Counted from the stretch's first letter, positions 22,001 through 33,902 are shown. The stretch: DNA of 64,000 nt from Tetmemena sp. SeJ-2015 (GCA_027382625.1 JAJKFJ010022879.1:62001-126000); one strand, 5' to 3'. Made by a program: numbers and translations. The notes: generated by a model not told the origin, from the sequence alone.

Positions 22001-22590
22001 CACTCTAGCCAGGCGAGTCTCAAAAGGGCTTAAAGCTCAGATGCTCCGCACTTAAGCAAATGGGTGGAACACCTCCACCAAAGCCACCCATCCTCATACA
22101 GAGTGGCATTAAATGTAGTCTAGACTTGTTCTATTTTGATATACCCATCCTAGCTTAAGTACTTTATACTAAGCTTGCTTCTCATGTTATCAGTTCTTAG
22201 TTGCCCAAACTTCAAGCCTTGTGGCAATCTGTGCCTGGTAAACCTGAAAACTACTTCAATGTGAATGCTATGTCACCTTAAGTAGGCAATTAATTTGCAG
22301 TTTAAATAATTTTATGAATCTTATTTAGACATTTGAATGCTCATGCTTTGATAAATAGACTGCAAGACAACAATGTGTATTTCATGAACTAAGGAGTGAA
22401 CGAGCATGGCTTTGATGCTTTATATGTATTTGCAGTAGCTGAGAAGTAAGATGAGGTAGTCGTGGGAGAAATATCCATAAATACAACCACAGGAAGTGTT
22501 GTGCTGCAAGCTAAGACTCCTCCAAACTGCGAGCATCTTTCAACACTCTTCCTGCAGAGCATGAACTTCCTGATGTGTGCAAATAATTGA
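19024..22590 (+). CDS. AP complex beta-adaptin (AP-1/2 beta type)
   Basis: Large beta subunit of a clathrin adaptor, acting on endosomal/Golgi or plasma-membrane vesicles. Order: [90 protein letters not shown], the HEAT-type solenoid through [14 protein letters not shown] and [33 protein letters not shown], a hinge with repeated DDLLGLG and clathrin-box-like LIDLDLG, then the C-terminal ear ([20 protein letters not shown] ... FLMCANN). Start ATG 19024, stop 22588-22590, about the usual family length once inserts are removed. At least six IESs are mapped precisely. AP-1 versus AP-2 cannot be told from the sequence. Confidence 0.94.
19080..19179 (+). other. IES in beta-adaptin, 100 bp (pointer AAAA)
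   Basis: AAAA at 19080-19083 and 19180-19183. No GT at the left edge, so not an intron. Excision gives FFKYMAK joined to [16 protein letters not shown] in frame. Confidence 0.85.
19250..19359 (+). other. 110-nt insert in beta-adaptin, intron or IES
   Basis: GTAATA...TTTTTAG fits a GT-AG intron, but the edges are also a 7-bp direct repeat AGGTAAT (19248-19254 and 19358-19364). Either excision gives the same protein, ...[16 protein letters not shown]. Confidence 0.8.
19581..19630 (+). other. IES in beta-adaptin, 50 bp (pointer AAT)
   Basis: AAT at 19581-19583 and 19631-19633. Excision gives [14 protein letters not shown], the conserved adaptin RTMGC segment. No GT-AG possibility. Confidence 0.88.
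20912..20943 (+). other. IES in beta-adaptin, 32 bp (pointer AGAAT)
   Basis: AGAAT at 20912-20916 and 20944-20948. Excision gives [17 protein letters not shown], matching family YWR(L)LS..P..AK. Confidence 0.88.
21077..21106 (+). other. IES in beta-adaptin, 30 bp (pointer GTGT)
   Basis: GTGT at 21077-21080 and 21107-21110. Excision gives [15 protein letters not shown], the conserved SVY.KPP segment. Confidence 0.85.
21586..21653 (+). other. IES in beta-adaptin hinge, 68 bp (pointer TTAGG)
   Basis: TTAGG at 21586-21590 and 21654-21658. Excision joins LIDLDLG to GGGQSAQNRVNVPFQ in frame. Confidence 0.82.
21725..21795 (+). other. IES in beta-adaptin ear, 71 bp (pointer GTAG)
   Basis: GTAG at 21725-21728 and 21796-21799. 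Excision gives [20 protein letters not shown] intron readings of the same interval give the wrong frame. Confidence 0.8.
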
Positions 22591-22837
22591 AAGCCCACTT
22601 AATCTATTAAAAACGTCCTTTATTAAATCCCTTAACTTCTCTTTCTCTTTTAATAGGATGATTAATTCTTTAAAAAGAATAGCGATATAAAATTAAGTAA
22701 GAGATTAAGAATAATGGAAGCAAGGTAACAACAATCAACTCAATAACGCTTTTAATTAACGTTTACAGATAGAGCGAGAATCTTGAAGACAAGGGCTTAC
22801 TTCTTAGCAATTACCAGTTTAGGGTTTTGATGGATAG

Positions 22838-24139
22838 ATGCAAGATGGAGGAGCAGCTATGGGTCAATTTGACGAGGAAGAGGAAAAGCAGTAATAGAAA
22901 AGTAAGAATCAACAGCTAAGTCATTATTATTTTCATAGAGAACGAAAGAAAGTGGTTTTGGGCTTTCCCTTAAATTGAAGGAGTACCTCCATCCCCCAGA
23001 GGTGGGCACTCTGCCACTTTGATAGGTGCCTCTATTCTGTATTTTGGAGTAAGTAAATATACTATATTAAGATTGCTTAGGGTCACTATTATGGAGGCAA
23101 GAAGACAGGCTACACTTATTTGAATGATACTCATGTGCTGGACTTGAATTCTTCCAGATGGATTAAACCTAAAATTCAAGGTACTCCTCCTCATCCTAGA
23201 TATGGACATACTGCTATTCTTGCAGGAAGCAGAATCATTATATTTGGAGGGAAAGGTGGCAAAAACCAGGCATTTAGGGATCTACATGCTTTGGATCCAG
23301 TCACTATGACTTGGTATTAAGGACCTGAGGGAGCAGGAGCCCCTCTGGCTAGATTCGGCCACACAGCTAATCTAGTGGGAGGCACTAAGATGTACATATT
23401 CGGTGGTTGGAATGGAAAAGAGTACTACAATGACTTGCACATTTTAGACCTGGAGATTATGGCATGGTCTCGACCTACAGTATCTGGTCCGGCACCCTCA
23501 CCTAGATAAGGTCACGCATCTATTCTTATTGGAAATAACTTAGTAGTTCATGGCGGATTCAGACTAAAGGAAGACTAGCTCAAAGTTTGTGGATTGAATC
23601 AGGGTTCAGCAGTTAACTAAAGTTACCTGAATGACATCAGAGTACTTGACACTGACACCTTTGTGTGGTCTAGACTTAGAATTTCAGATGAACCTCCTGA
23701 AGCTAGATATGGCCATACTCTCAACATTTCTGGAAGTGACATAATCATGTTTGGTGGTTGGACTGTCAACTCTGGCAATAGAGCTACTCACGAGGTTAGG
23801 AAGGAGCAGTGCAACTATTTCATGATTTGGAATACAGAGACTATGTCTTGGAAGAAGGGTAAATATATCGGCAACCCTCCAACACAGCGCTATGGCCATA
23901 CCTCTACAGCTATTGGTCCTCACTTACTAATATTTGGAGGATGGGAGTTCTCAAAGGCACAAAACGAAATTATAGTCCTGAGAGAGTTCAACTAAGATGC
24001 AGCAAATGCCTCAGCTGGAGGAGGATAGGGTATGAATTAGAGCAAGAGTTTAGGAGCAACTCAATCTAAAGGATCCAACGAGCAGAGTTAGAAATCTCTC
24101 AAAAATATGAGTGATAAGCTAAAAGAGTTCAGAGATTGA
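22838..24139 (+). CDS. Kelch-repeat protein
   Basis: Acidic, Gln-rich N-terminus, then at least five kelch blades, each with the (P/A)R.GH(T/S)A....(I/L)..FGG pattern: SPRGGHSATLIGA, HPRYGHTAILAG, LARFGHTANLVGG, SPRQGHASILIG, EARYGHTLNISG and TQRYGHTSTAIG, with FGGW motifs following. The C-terminal ~50 residues are Ser/Asn/Gln-rich. Two GT-AG introns are clear: after KQQQK (GTAAGAATC...TTCATAG) and within the first blade (GTAAGTAAA...GCTTAG). Start ATG 22838 keeps the frame. Stop 24137-24139. It resembles stand-alone kelch-propeller proteins (KLHDC/RABEPK class), with no other domain seen. The partner is unknown. Confidence 0.9.
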
Positions 24140-24464
24140 GCTTTGAAGACATAACTCTTTAAAATTGTTAACATAGTTTATAAAGTGAGATTAATAATTT
24201 GATGTTTAAATAAACTTTAAATAAACAAGCCGTAATATATAATCTCAAATAATCTCTAAAGCTAACGCAAACATTTCGGTCTTGAATAAGCAAGTTTGTA
24301 AAATGAGTTAGCAATTATTCTTCTTTTAACTAAAGCATACTTCGAAATCTGTTTCCTTCATTAGTAAAATCACTTTATTAGATGGTTTGAGAAGTAAGAT
24401 GGACTCTCTTGAATCCCTCTCATGGAAGGTATTAAAAGAGAAAATTGGAGATAAGTCTCTGAAT

Positions 24465-24550
24465 CCGATCATAGCTCAGTTGGTAGAGCGCCTGACTGTA
24501 GAGGTATCGCAGTTATCAGGCGGTCCCTGGTTCGAATCCGGGTGATCGGA
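24465..24550 (+). tRNA. tRNA-Tyr (GUA) with a 13-nt intron
   Basis: Acceptor stem CCGATCA/TGATCGG with C1-G72 and discriminator A, typical of eukaryotic tRNA-Tyr. D arm GCTC...GAGC, anticodon stem CCTGA/TCAGG, anticodon GTA at 24498-24500, T stem CCTGG/CCGGG with loop TTCGAAT. The intron is 24502-24514, at the canonical position one base 3' of the anticodon, as in most eukaryotic tRNA-Tyr genes. It sits between the kelch gene and the first base of the WD-repeat gene's plus-strand block. Confidence 0.95.
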
Positions 24551-24674
24551 GATTCTTTTTGTTCTAATCGCGAATTCAATTATTTTGCAAAATTAATTTT
24601 AATTTCATCTCACATTTATCTCTTTTCATTCTTTTGAGAGATATTGATTTTAAATGTTACGGAAATATATATCG

Positions 24675-27600
24675 CAACACCTGCTTGGATTTGATGATAA
24701 TGAAACCTGTGTTTAATCGCATCACTCAAATAGAAGAGCACAAAAAGACACCTAAAGTATGAAGGTTTCCTTCGAGAGGTGCAGGCAACAGGTTTCCTTG
24801 AATAAGAAGGAATTACTTGCATGGCTTAGTCAGCAATGACAGTTGGCGCAGGTGGACTCCTAGAGAAAGAGGGCTACTCTCACATCGCTTCCAAGGTTCT
24901 TTTGGGAGATAAGTTTGGGCAAGGTGATTCTCTTTGACTCGAGTAGGAAAATGATACTCGACAAGAAATAGCTCTGGGGGTATAATGATCCTGCTACGAA
25001 CTAGCAACTTCATCCAAACGAAGAGTTTGCCACATTTCAACTGCTACTATTTATAATATGAACTCCATTTTTAGGCTATTTCTTGGATGGATACTAAGCT
25101 TACATATGCCAGTGTGGTTGCGAGGGGCTCTCCCTTTGTTAGGATAGTGGCCTTCAAGCATAATGAATCTAAACTGGTGCACTTGTATAATCTCAATACA
25201 GCTCCTACCTTTGGCCAACCCTGATAATCTTGAGGCTAATCCAGAGCAGAGTTACTTGGATCTACCAAGTGAGACAAAGATGTCAATGGATTTTCAATAC
25301 ATGTCAATAACAACTTTTGGTGGTGAAGTTAAACTCATCAAGCTTCCACAAATAATCAACCCAATGAGAGATCTCAATTTATTCCTGTCATTCTATTATA
25401 AGCTTGAGATGATGAGCCTTAGCATCCACCCCCTGCTTAGGTCCCAGCAGGCAAAGGATAGCCTGCCGCTCAGGCATAGACCTTAGCCACCAGTCCAAGC
25501 ACTACCCAAATTGACGGGCAAGTTCAATCTAAAGTCTGAAATCGATAACATTCCACTAACTAATTTGGATCTAGCTGCACTCCTTATTGATTGATAAAGA
25601 AATTAAATAATTTATTGTGAAACTGGAAGCTAGGAAAGAACTTAAATTCAAGGATCCTTTTGCCTTTAAGCAATACCCAGAAGGAGCAACTGAAGAGCAG
25701 ATTGCTTAGTATGATGCTCAACATTCTACCATCCCAGTTCACTTGCCTCATAATTAGCCTGCATAGCCATTCAAGTATACACTTGGAGCTCTCGGCAGAT
25801 CGCCAAAAGGATCACATATAATAAAATAAATTTTTATCAAGATGGAGGAGATGGTGGAAACATTTGCAAGCGGCAAGGATATATCCAGTTGTGAATTTCG
25901 TAAGGCAAAAATTCTGTTGCAGAGCTGTGAATACGATAAAATACATTTCACTATTCAATTTTTTATATTAGATAGAAACCTAGCAGCAAAATAATAAGCA
26001 GTTGAAGGAGTACTTTATTACAACTAGTATGGTAGTTGGCTATCTGGGATCATTTGATGTTTCTAATCATTATGATTTTTCTTCCTCTTTTTATTATGTG
26101 CAAGTTTACAACATCCAGAAACCCTAGAAAGAAAAAGTGTTAGGAGACTATACTCTTGAATACTTCAACAAGCTAATTATGAACCGTAAGCTTGCGCAGA
26201 AAAAGAAAGTAGAGAAGAATCTTGCTACTTTGGTCAAGACAGTCAGGCAAAAGGAAGAATAACTTGCCAATCATGGTAAAACATAGTAGTAATTGCAAGA
26301 TGCAGAAATGGCTTAGCTTAAAGAAAATGCTTCACAGGTGTCTAAGTGCTTCAGAATGCCTTATTCCATAACCTAGGTTGCTTTCTAAGGAAATGAGAAT
26401 AATTTTTAGGTCTTAGCTATTGGACTTATAGATGGTGCAGTCATTTAAAAATGTATAATTTTAAATTGAAAAGAGTGATGATAGATTTTGATAGACCTAA
26501 TTTTGGGCATGGAGAGAAGATTTTTGGAAAAGCATCCTGCAGAAATTTCTGCACTTGCTTTCTGGGACGACAAAGTTAAAAAAAAATCACGAAGACTACT
26601 AAAAATTAATAAGTGCTTATTTCTGGCTCGATCGACGGTAGAGTGAATTTAAGTGATCTTGAGGATGAGTTTTATAATTAACGTTTTTTTATAATTAATG
26701 ATAGTTTCAGCAATAAAACCCTGGGTCAGCTTTAAACCCCACCGAGCCCCCTCAAAGAATGAGCAAGTGCTAGAACTGCTAAGACCGACGCATTCCCATA
26801 GCAAAAGCATTTGCATCTAGTGATTATGGCATTGGAGCGGTTGTTGATATTGAAGGAAATTGCAGATTTTATGACTTGATTCGCTTCAGGAAAATGGCTA
26901 AAGTCTCTTCACTTAATACATATGATAATTATTTCCATTATATTCTAAGGATTTAATACGAGAGACTCTGAGGCAAGATTCATGAAAAACAATTGCAAAT
27001 GGCGACTTGTTCCTCACATAGCTATGGAGTGCACAAACGAAGTTTTCCTCGCAGTAACTTAGATCCCTTTAGAAGCAAGTGGATAGGAGGAGGAAGTTAA
27101 AATCGGATAACTCACTGAGAGAAACATTTTAGTTGATAAGAAATACTCTGATGCGAAATAAATGTATAGACTAATATATATTTAAGATGCTAGAGAGAAA
27201 TTCAAGTCACTTAATGCAATCTTAAATCTGGAGGCCGTAGAACATCCCTTCGTGCTGTAAAAGAGCACTCTCACTATTTTCAGATTTGAAGATGTGCTCT
27301 TCAACCTTTACCCTCACTTAGCTCAAATGAGAAGGAAGGGAATGACCATCAAAGAAATATTTCTGAAGAATGATCCAGTCAAAGAAAATTGAAGTCAATT
27401 TATAGATTATAATTTTAAAGAGAGCAGCACTTTTCATGCGCCATCTATGTCTAACCAAGTGAACTTGTCCGTACAAAACTATGTTCCAGGTTCATAGTTG
27501 GAAGTGACATCTCAAAAGTCTCACTTTGGAGACTCAAGTAAGTCTTTTTATTGTTCTTAAATCTCAATAATTATCCTTGTAGAGCGATTCAACCAAGCCA

Positions 27601-28009
27601 CTAAGAGCATGATGAGTGGCCACTCTGCTAAAAAGAGTGGAGACATGATGCTTTCAGTTAACTTTAATCTGGGTAACAACAACTAAGCAGCCGGAGATGG
27701 CCAATAGTAGTATGATATTCCAACTTTGAAAAATTATGCCAACATTAAAGAAATTTTTTGTTGTTGAAAAGATTGAACCCTGAACTGTACAAGGAGTATG
27801 CCAAGTCTCAGAAGTAAATGATTGATCCAAGTTTCTTGAGTGTTAAGAACTTGAAAGAAAGATATAGCTATCACGAAATGAGGCAGTAGAGAATTCAAAA
27901 AAGAACTGAAGAGCTCACTAAGGAGCTTGAACAAAAGAATGAAGAGCAAATTCTCAAATAGAAAAAGCAAAAGTTAAAGTCAACAACAACAAAGAATAAT
28001 TCTGATTGA
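24675..28009 (+). CDS. WD-repeat protein (probably ciliary type), main block of a scrambled gene
   Basis: After the pointer CAACACCTGC the frame reads LDLMIMKPVFNRITQIEEHK, then YEGFLREVQATGFLEQEG, MTVGAGGLLEKEGYSHIASK, VILFDSSRKMILDKKQLWGY, HPNEEF, FVRIVAFKHNESKLVHLYNL, a P/Q/A-rich linker, KFKDPFAFKQYPEG, a coiled coil (QKKKVEKNLATLVKTVRQKE), CFRMPYSITQVAFQG, FQVLAIGLIDGAVI, LGMERRFLEKHPAEISALAF, GAVVDIEGNCRFYDLI, FLKNDPV and a basic coiled-coil end at TGA 28007-28009. Scattered WD-like blades plus a coiled coil resemble WDR93- or CFAP-type axonemal proteins. The exact family is uncertain. The protein's first 70 residues are not here but inverted at 28286-28077. Several IESs or introns break the frame. 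Confidence 0.8.
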
Positions 28010-28076
28010 TATTCAATTGATTGTGAGAATATATTTAAGCTATGTTTAAGAATAGATATTTGATAAGTTATATTTT

Positions 28077-28286
28077 GCAGGTGTTGATGAATTTGAATGG
28101 CTGAGGAAGTTCGTCAAGATAGTTCGATGGATTAGCTGTAAGTTCCCAATCGTCTTCAGGATGGAGAGCCTTTACTGCTCCTTATGTCCCAGTCATTCCA
28201 GTTCTTCCTTGCCCTCCAAATTTGTTAGTCTAGCCAGCTTGACTTCCTGGCTTGCTTGAGCCTCTTGTATTTGCCTGCTGTTACAT
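28077..28286 (-). CDS. First segment (MDS 1) of the WD-repeat gene, inverted
   Basis: On the minus strand ATG 28286 opens a Gly/Gln/Ser-rich start, then ALHPEDDWELTANPSNYL and DELPQPFKFINTC, the kind of (D)ELP.PFR.I motif that begins several ciliary WD proteins. It ends with CAACACCTGC (28086-28077). The same 10 bp, in the opposite orientation, begins the coding block at 24675. Joining the two gives LPQPFKFINTC-LDLMIMKPVF in frame. Confidence 0.82.
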
Positions 28287-28401
28287 TTTTATTTCAAATT
28301 ATACTTCAATTATAAAAATAATATACTCTTGATTGCATGTTAAGTTTGGAAAATTGAAATATGATTGATATTCTTTATAAGACTTGTCTTTAAATTCCTC
28401 T

Positions 28402-31400
28402 TCACTGATTTATCTCCTTCTCTTTCATGATAACATTTTCTCCGCTGCATGAGCCATCCTCTTCCTTTTAGTCTATAAATTTCTATCTGTGTGATCTCTA
28501 AGCAGCTTTAGAGAGATCTTCTAAGCTTTTCCTAGTTAGCTCCATAGGATTCTGCTGCAAGCTACTTCTCAGACTTTCAAGGTTTATAAAGCCAAGGGGA
28601 TTACTTTAGCTTGTGGAGATGAAGTTCAAGTTCCTCAAACTTTAGAGACTTGCTCTTGAGGGATCATGTCGCTTCAAAAATTAACTCAGCATCCTTTCTC
28701 CTTCAAGCATCTCATCAGCATTTTATCTGAACTAGCCCATAAACTAATCCAAAAAGTTTTAGCCTAGGACACTTTGATGAGTCTATGCTTGGGGATCATT
28801 TAAAGCTCCGAGGTCAGTAATTGAACTTGTTAGAGTGCAAGACCTCAAAAGATTTGTATCTGAAGATTTCCTAAAGTCTTCATTTTTGTTAAGCATGAGT
28901 GAGGTCAATATTTTTTCTTGCTGTTTAAGGTTCTCCTCCCAAATTTATAGTCTAGATTCTCTGACTAAGAGCTCTTGATCTTTTTCATTCAAGTCTTTTT
29001 CGATGTTTTCCTTCATAAATATATTTAGAAATAAAAAAAGAGTTCACATAAATTTTCATGCATTGTATTTGTTCAATTTTATTCTACTTATAGGCTTCAA
29101 AATGGTCTCTTAGGGCTAGAAACTCTCGCATATCATCTTGAATCTTGAATTAATCTAGCAAGTGTCTTTATCTTTGCTCCTCTTTCAAAGATTTAAGTTT
29201 TTCAAAATCTCTAGCCAGCATGCTTCTTTAATCTTCAACTATCATATTTTCTCTCATCATAGACGCATTAAAGTTTTCTTACTATCTTTAAAGCTTTTTA
29301 TCAAATGTTTGCTCTTTCTATTATTGGAATTAATTAAGATGAGTCAACTAGATGATTGATGTTTTCTTTTCCTTCTATATTCTATCTTTTACATCATTAA
29401 GCTGCGAGAAAACGCTTTCAAACTCAGCTATTCTTTTCTTTAGATCTATCTCACAATGTTCAAATTTAGCCATCCTTTAAGCTAAATTTTCCTTGTCTTT
29501 TTAAAGTTGCTCTCTCTCCTTTTCATACACAAGGATTCCCTAGCTTTCATAAGTTGCACTATTCTATTGCGTCGATTTAAACTCCTTCAGGATTGTATCA
29601 ACAGGCTAAGGAGTTTTGCTGTGAGATTTCTCATTCAGTTAAATGTATTGATGTGAAGCTTTTGCAAGGGCTTTTGCCAGTTTCATCACAAACTTTATTC
29701 TATAATGCTTTTCGGAATTCTTCAGGAACTCATCATTACCTTCTAAAATGTAAGGGCCTAGATGATCCTTGAAAATAGAATCCAGTGAACAAAGTTCTGC
29801 AACTTATCATGAAATTCAATCTTTAAAACATTTAAAATTCAAAATTACGTGCTTGACAAATTTCTTAACGTTAACTTTTACAATTTTTTTATTCTCCTGG
29901 TCATTTTATAAGTTGGGATCATAAGTCATCTGGTAAGCCTATTGCAATTGGTTGGGAACATAGTTTTGAAAAGGTTCCTAACGAGGTCTTAAAATGGGAG
30001 TGTGATTCATTTAAGAATTCTCCTTATTCATGATGTCTTGCGCTATTTAATTAATCTCCTTAAGATTAGGCTGAGTCTCTGCAAATTGATTTTTAGGCTC
30101 CTTATGATTACGCTTGCTTTTGGATCTTTTATTGAGTTTGTCTTTTTTCCTTTTCTCTTAATTATCCTTTGAGCTGCCTATGCTAATGACATTATTCTAA
30201 ATCATTTATAAATTTAGAAAATCCTAATGCAGTTTAGATTAGGTATTTGATTATAGTCATTTAAGAAAATTTGGTCTTGATTTAAGAGGGGAGACATCAT
30301 TTTATAATCCAAAGAATGATTCTCCATGGCTGCTCTATTTTGAAATGAGTTGTGGTTTATTGATTTCTAGGAGGCATCTCTGGAAAGAATATAAGAATGG
30401 GCATTTGAGGGTTAGGATTGCCCTTCATTTCGAGAGTTGAGTCTATTGCTAGAGTGGTCTCTTGATTAAGCTCTCTAATGACTATTTGGAGTTGGAATAT
30501 TGGGCCTGCTTGAGTTGTTAGCTTAGGCTTTAGCTTTAAAATTTTGGATTTAGCTTAGTTAGTTCTACCCATAGTGAGTAAACTACTCATCTAGGTCTCT
30601 AAATTGGTCTAGAGTTTAATTATTTGAGAAAGATTTTTAAGCTATAGGAGAGATATAGTCCGGAATATTTTATGCAACCGGAGAGTCAGGAAATCTAGAA
30701 GTGTCAAATATAGAATGATTGATAAAATGCTAAATGTCTTGGCTTTCAATGCTTTATTTGTGACTTCCAAATTAATGCATTTATGTGCGTTGACTGTCTC
30801 TATTCTATGATTTGGACTACTGTCTTTGATCCTTGAAAGCATCGAGAGTTCTCTAAGTTATTTGAATTGGATATTATTGAATCTCTGCTCCTTGAGCTTA
30901 AGGCATATATTATTGCTACTGTATTGGTAAGAACTAAGGCTAGAGCCTGACAACTTATGAATGCTGATTTTCAGTTTGTTCATAATTCCTGATGGGAGGT
31001 CCAAATGATTGTCTCTCTAAAGAAGAGTCGGTGGCATGAGTAAACTGCTTTCTTTCCAGCTTAACATCTATTTTGGAGTGAGGAACACTAGGTTGAGAGA
31101 GCTTTCCTTAATTCTAATAAATTTCTCTAATTACTTCTTTCTCCGTCTTTGAGTTAATGCCTTAATCGGGATCTCCAGATCTTCTCGAACTTGCTTGTCT
31201 TCTCTTTAAGGAAGGTATTTGATTTGGGTCATTGATGTTATAGCCTTGAATTGAATTCCTATCCCAGGGTGATTATTAGTCTACTGAAGAATGAGAGGGC
31301 CTTTGTTGGAAAGGAATTTAAGAATTGCCTTTTTAAATCGATGCATGGCCTGAAGCTGCGTTATATTAAGCAGACAAGTCGTTGGAATGAGCGAAATGAT

Positions 31401-31440
31401 TATTCTGCCTTTGATCTCGATCGATTGAGTTCCCTCTCAT
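28402..31440 (-). CDS. Large coiled-coil protein with disordered N-terminus
   Basis: ATG 31440 opens a ~410-codon frame rich in Ser/Gln/Asn with many TAA/TAG as Gln (SIDRDQRQNNHFAHSNDL ... RSFSNNQ-like text, KMMSPLLNQDQIFLND), running to about 30202. A TAAT direct repeat there would excise a short IES and continue into a basic Lys-rich region (DNQEKRKKDKLNKRSKSKRN), then SLDSIFKDHLGPYILEGNDE and long heptad-rich coiled coils (KKRIAEFESVFSQLNDVK, EKLKSLKEEQRQRHLLDQ, EKDLNEKDQELLVRESRL), ending KEKEINQ at TGA 28402-28404. One further insert lies near 29010-29080. No enzyme domain. A cytoskeletal or basal-body role is a guess from architecture only. Confidence 0.75.
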
Positions 31441-31728
31441 TTTTATTCGTTTGTTATTCTTAGCTAAATTTGAATTTAAAAGAGGTGATAAATACCTAAT
31501 TTTGTACCTCCGATTATATATATATATAATGAGTAACCTAATTGTAAAACTATTGAAAAGATTAAATCCATCTAAGTGTGTTGTTTGGAGAATATTTGAG
31601 ATCTTGTTTACGTAATTATGTTTATATGGTGTAAAATTTATTCGCCTTCATCATTATCAATTCGGTTTTTGCACAATTTTCTAGGAATATGGAGACATGT
31701 AAACAATGTTAAATATGTAATCATACAA

Positions 31729-33902
31729 TCATAATGATGATGATTAACTTTAGTTCTTTTTGTTATTGTTATTTGTAACGCCTTGCATTACCACGCCTGC
31801 TGGAACTCCCCCAGGCCCTTTATTTTGAATAGTTGCTACGAATTTCTTGCCCGATATGGACTGATTAGAGTTGTTATGTTTCATCGTTTATCTGAATTCA
31901 GCAGGTATGCTTCCCCCTTAGATGCCAAGTCCTTAAAGTGATAAAAAAGATTATTTTGTCCACTTACAACGCCTGGTTTAGGCTGAGGATTTTTCTTGAT
32001 ATTTTTGACATAGTTATCGTTGATGCCTGAAGCTGGATTGTTAGAAATCTTCTTAATGGGTGGGAACTGCATCTATAGGAAAATTTATCTCATAATATAC
32101 TCAAAGAGCAATACTTACATTATCTTCATCTGATGAAAAAGTGTTGTTAGAGTTCCTTCCCTCACCACTGATCATTAGTTTGAGTTCGGGGAACTTCTTA
32201 TTGTTTGGGAGAACCTTCTTTTTGTCGACTCGCTTGTTGGTCTTCTTTTAGAAACTCTTGTTTTGGAAACTTTGGTCGCCAGCCTCGCTCACGTTATCAG
32301 AATTTCTTCGAGAGTATTAAGATAAATTATCCTACAAGTTCGACGACACTGAATAATAGAAGGAAGGAAATATGATGAGGAAAGAACTGACTTAGTGAAA
32401 CCCTGAGGGCCTGCAGTGATTTAGCTCATTTGATGCTGGTCAGCGTCTCGAAGGTCCTTAAAGTAAGGGTGCTTTAGCAGTTAAGATGCAGTGAATCTAT
32501 CATCTGCATTGTAGATGACCATCTTCATTATCACATCCTGAGCATAAATTAAATTTGAGGTTCAAATATAAGCATCAGCACTCACGTGTGGCACTAACTT
32601 CGCAATTCCAACGAACTTCTTAGGTTAAAAATTGAATTCCATGTGAGTAGCGTGCCTAGAAAAGTTGTTTTTAAGCCAAGTAGTTATTCTTACTTTTGGA
32701 AGTTATCTAAAATCTCTTGCGGTGGAGTCCCCATGATATTATGAATTTTATTGATTTGATCGAGTTCATTATTTCCGGGAAAGAGTGGAAACAGTGATAC
32801 AAAAATCTTTTAAAGATATTTTTTAAGATTATGATAGGATTTCAAACATAACGCATCCTGCTCCCCAAATATCCATTTTATAGCCATAGTATCCATCAGT
32901 GAGGAGACACTCAGGGGCTCTGTACCATCTAGTTGAAATGTACTCAGTGAATGGAGGCTTAGAATATAGTCCTCTACAACTTCCCAAGTCAGCTAACTTA
33001 ACAGTATCTCCCATCAGCAAGATATTCTCCCTATAGTAGGATTAAATTGTCAAATTTAAAAGGAAATCTACTTATTCTTCTTTTCAAAAGGATTTAAGTG
33101 TGAGTTATATTTAAAGTAGTATTACTTACGGTTTAATATCCCTATGGAAGATACCGTTTCGATGCATATGTTCTACTGCCTTAAACAACTGATACATGTA
33201 GTGCTTAACTCTTGCCTCCGGAAGATAGTTTTGTCTTCCTATATTTATGTTAGCTCAGATTTCAGTTATGTCAGAAAATAGGAATAGCTGTTCATACCTT
33301 TGATAGCTTCGTATAAGTTCATCTCCATGAGCTCAAACACCAAAGCTAGTCTGCCTGTCGGCTCATCACTATTTGCAATCGATTATAAATTGTACCCAAA
33401 TTAGAGAATATCTTACTAGAGAACCTCAATCAACTGGATAATGTGAGGGTGAGGGGAGAGTCTTTACAAGGCTTTAATTTCTCTCAGATTTTGGACCTAG
33501 ATTTGCAAAAATTAAACACTTTATTCCTTTAAAGGAGAAATATAACTTATTTGGAGTTATATTTGCTCAAATGCGACAAAAACTTAAACCTTAAAAAAGA
33601 AATTTTATATAAACTAAAGAGTAGATAATTTTAAATGGTTTAATATTTCTTTCAGATTATTGCTGATATTTTCTATTGCATATATGAGTTTACCTGTTCG
33701 ATAGAATCAAAGTGCGATTTCATGCATTTAATAGCAACGTATTAGTTAGTTTGAACCGATTGGGCCTTTAAAACCTCAGAGAAGGTACCCTCTCCCAATT
33801 TTCTAATGAGTCTGTACTCTGAAAATGAAAGATTTATTTAGCAAAATATCAACAAAAAATCGGTTGTAAATTAAATGCACTCTGCCAAAACTTACTGTGC
33901 AT
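31729..33902 (-). CDS. MOK/LF4-type protein kinase (RCK family)
   Basis: Ser/Thr kinase of the MAK/ICK/MOK group, whose LF4/MOK members control cilium length. Starts MHKYRLIRKLGEGTFSEVLK after a GT-AG intron, with the VAIKCMK lysine, LREIKALQRLSPHPHI, LALVFELMEMNLYEAI, MYQLFKAVEHMH and HRDIKP, then ILLMGDTVKLADLGSCRG, FTEYISTRWYRAPECLLTDG, YKMDIWGAGCVMFE, NELDQINKIHNIMGTPPQEI. The TEY activation motif and STRWYRAPECLLTDG are diagnostic for MOK. The metal-binding motif reads DLG instead of DFG. The C-terminal tail is basic and Asn/Gly-rich (GPGGVPAGVVMQGV), stop 31729-31731. Multiple short introns or IESs occur between kinase subdomains, all in linear order. Confidence 0.92.

Noticed and set aside
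24740..24805. 10-bp direct repeat AGGTTTCCTT taken as an IES pointer
   Set aside because: The sequence between the copies is coding and in frame with its neighbours (YEGFLREVQATGFLEQEG). The repeat arises from two similar GFL-E codon runs.
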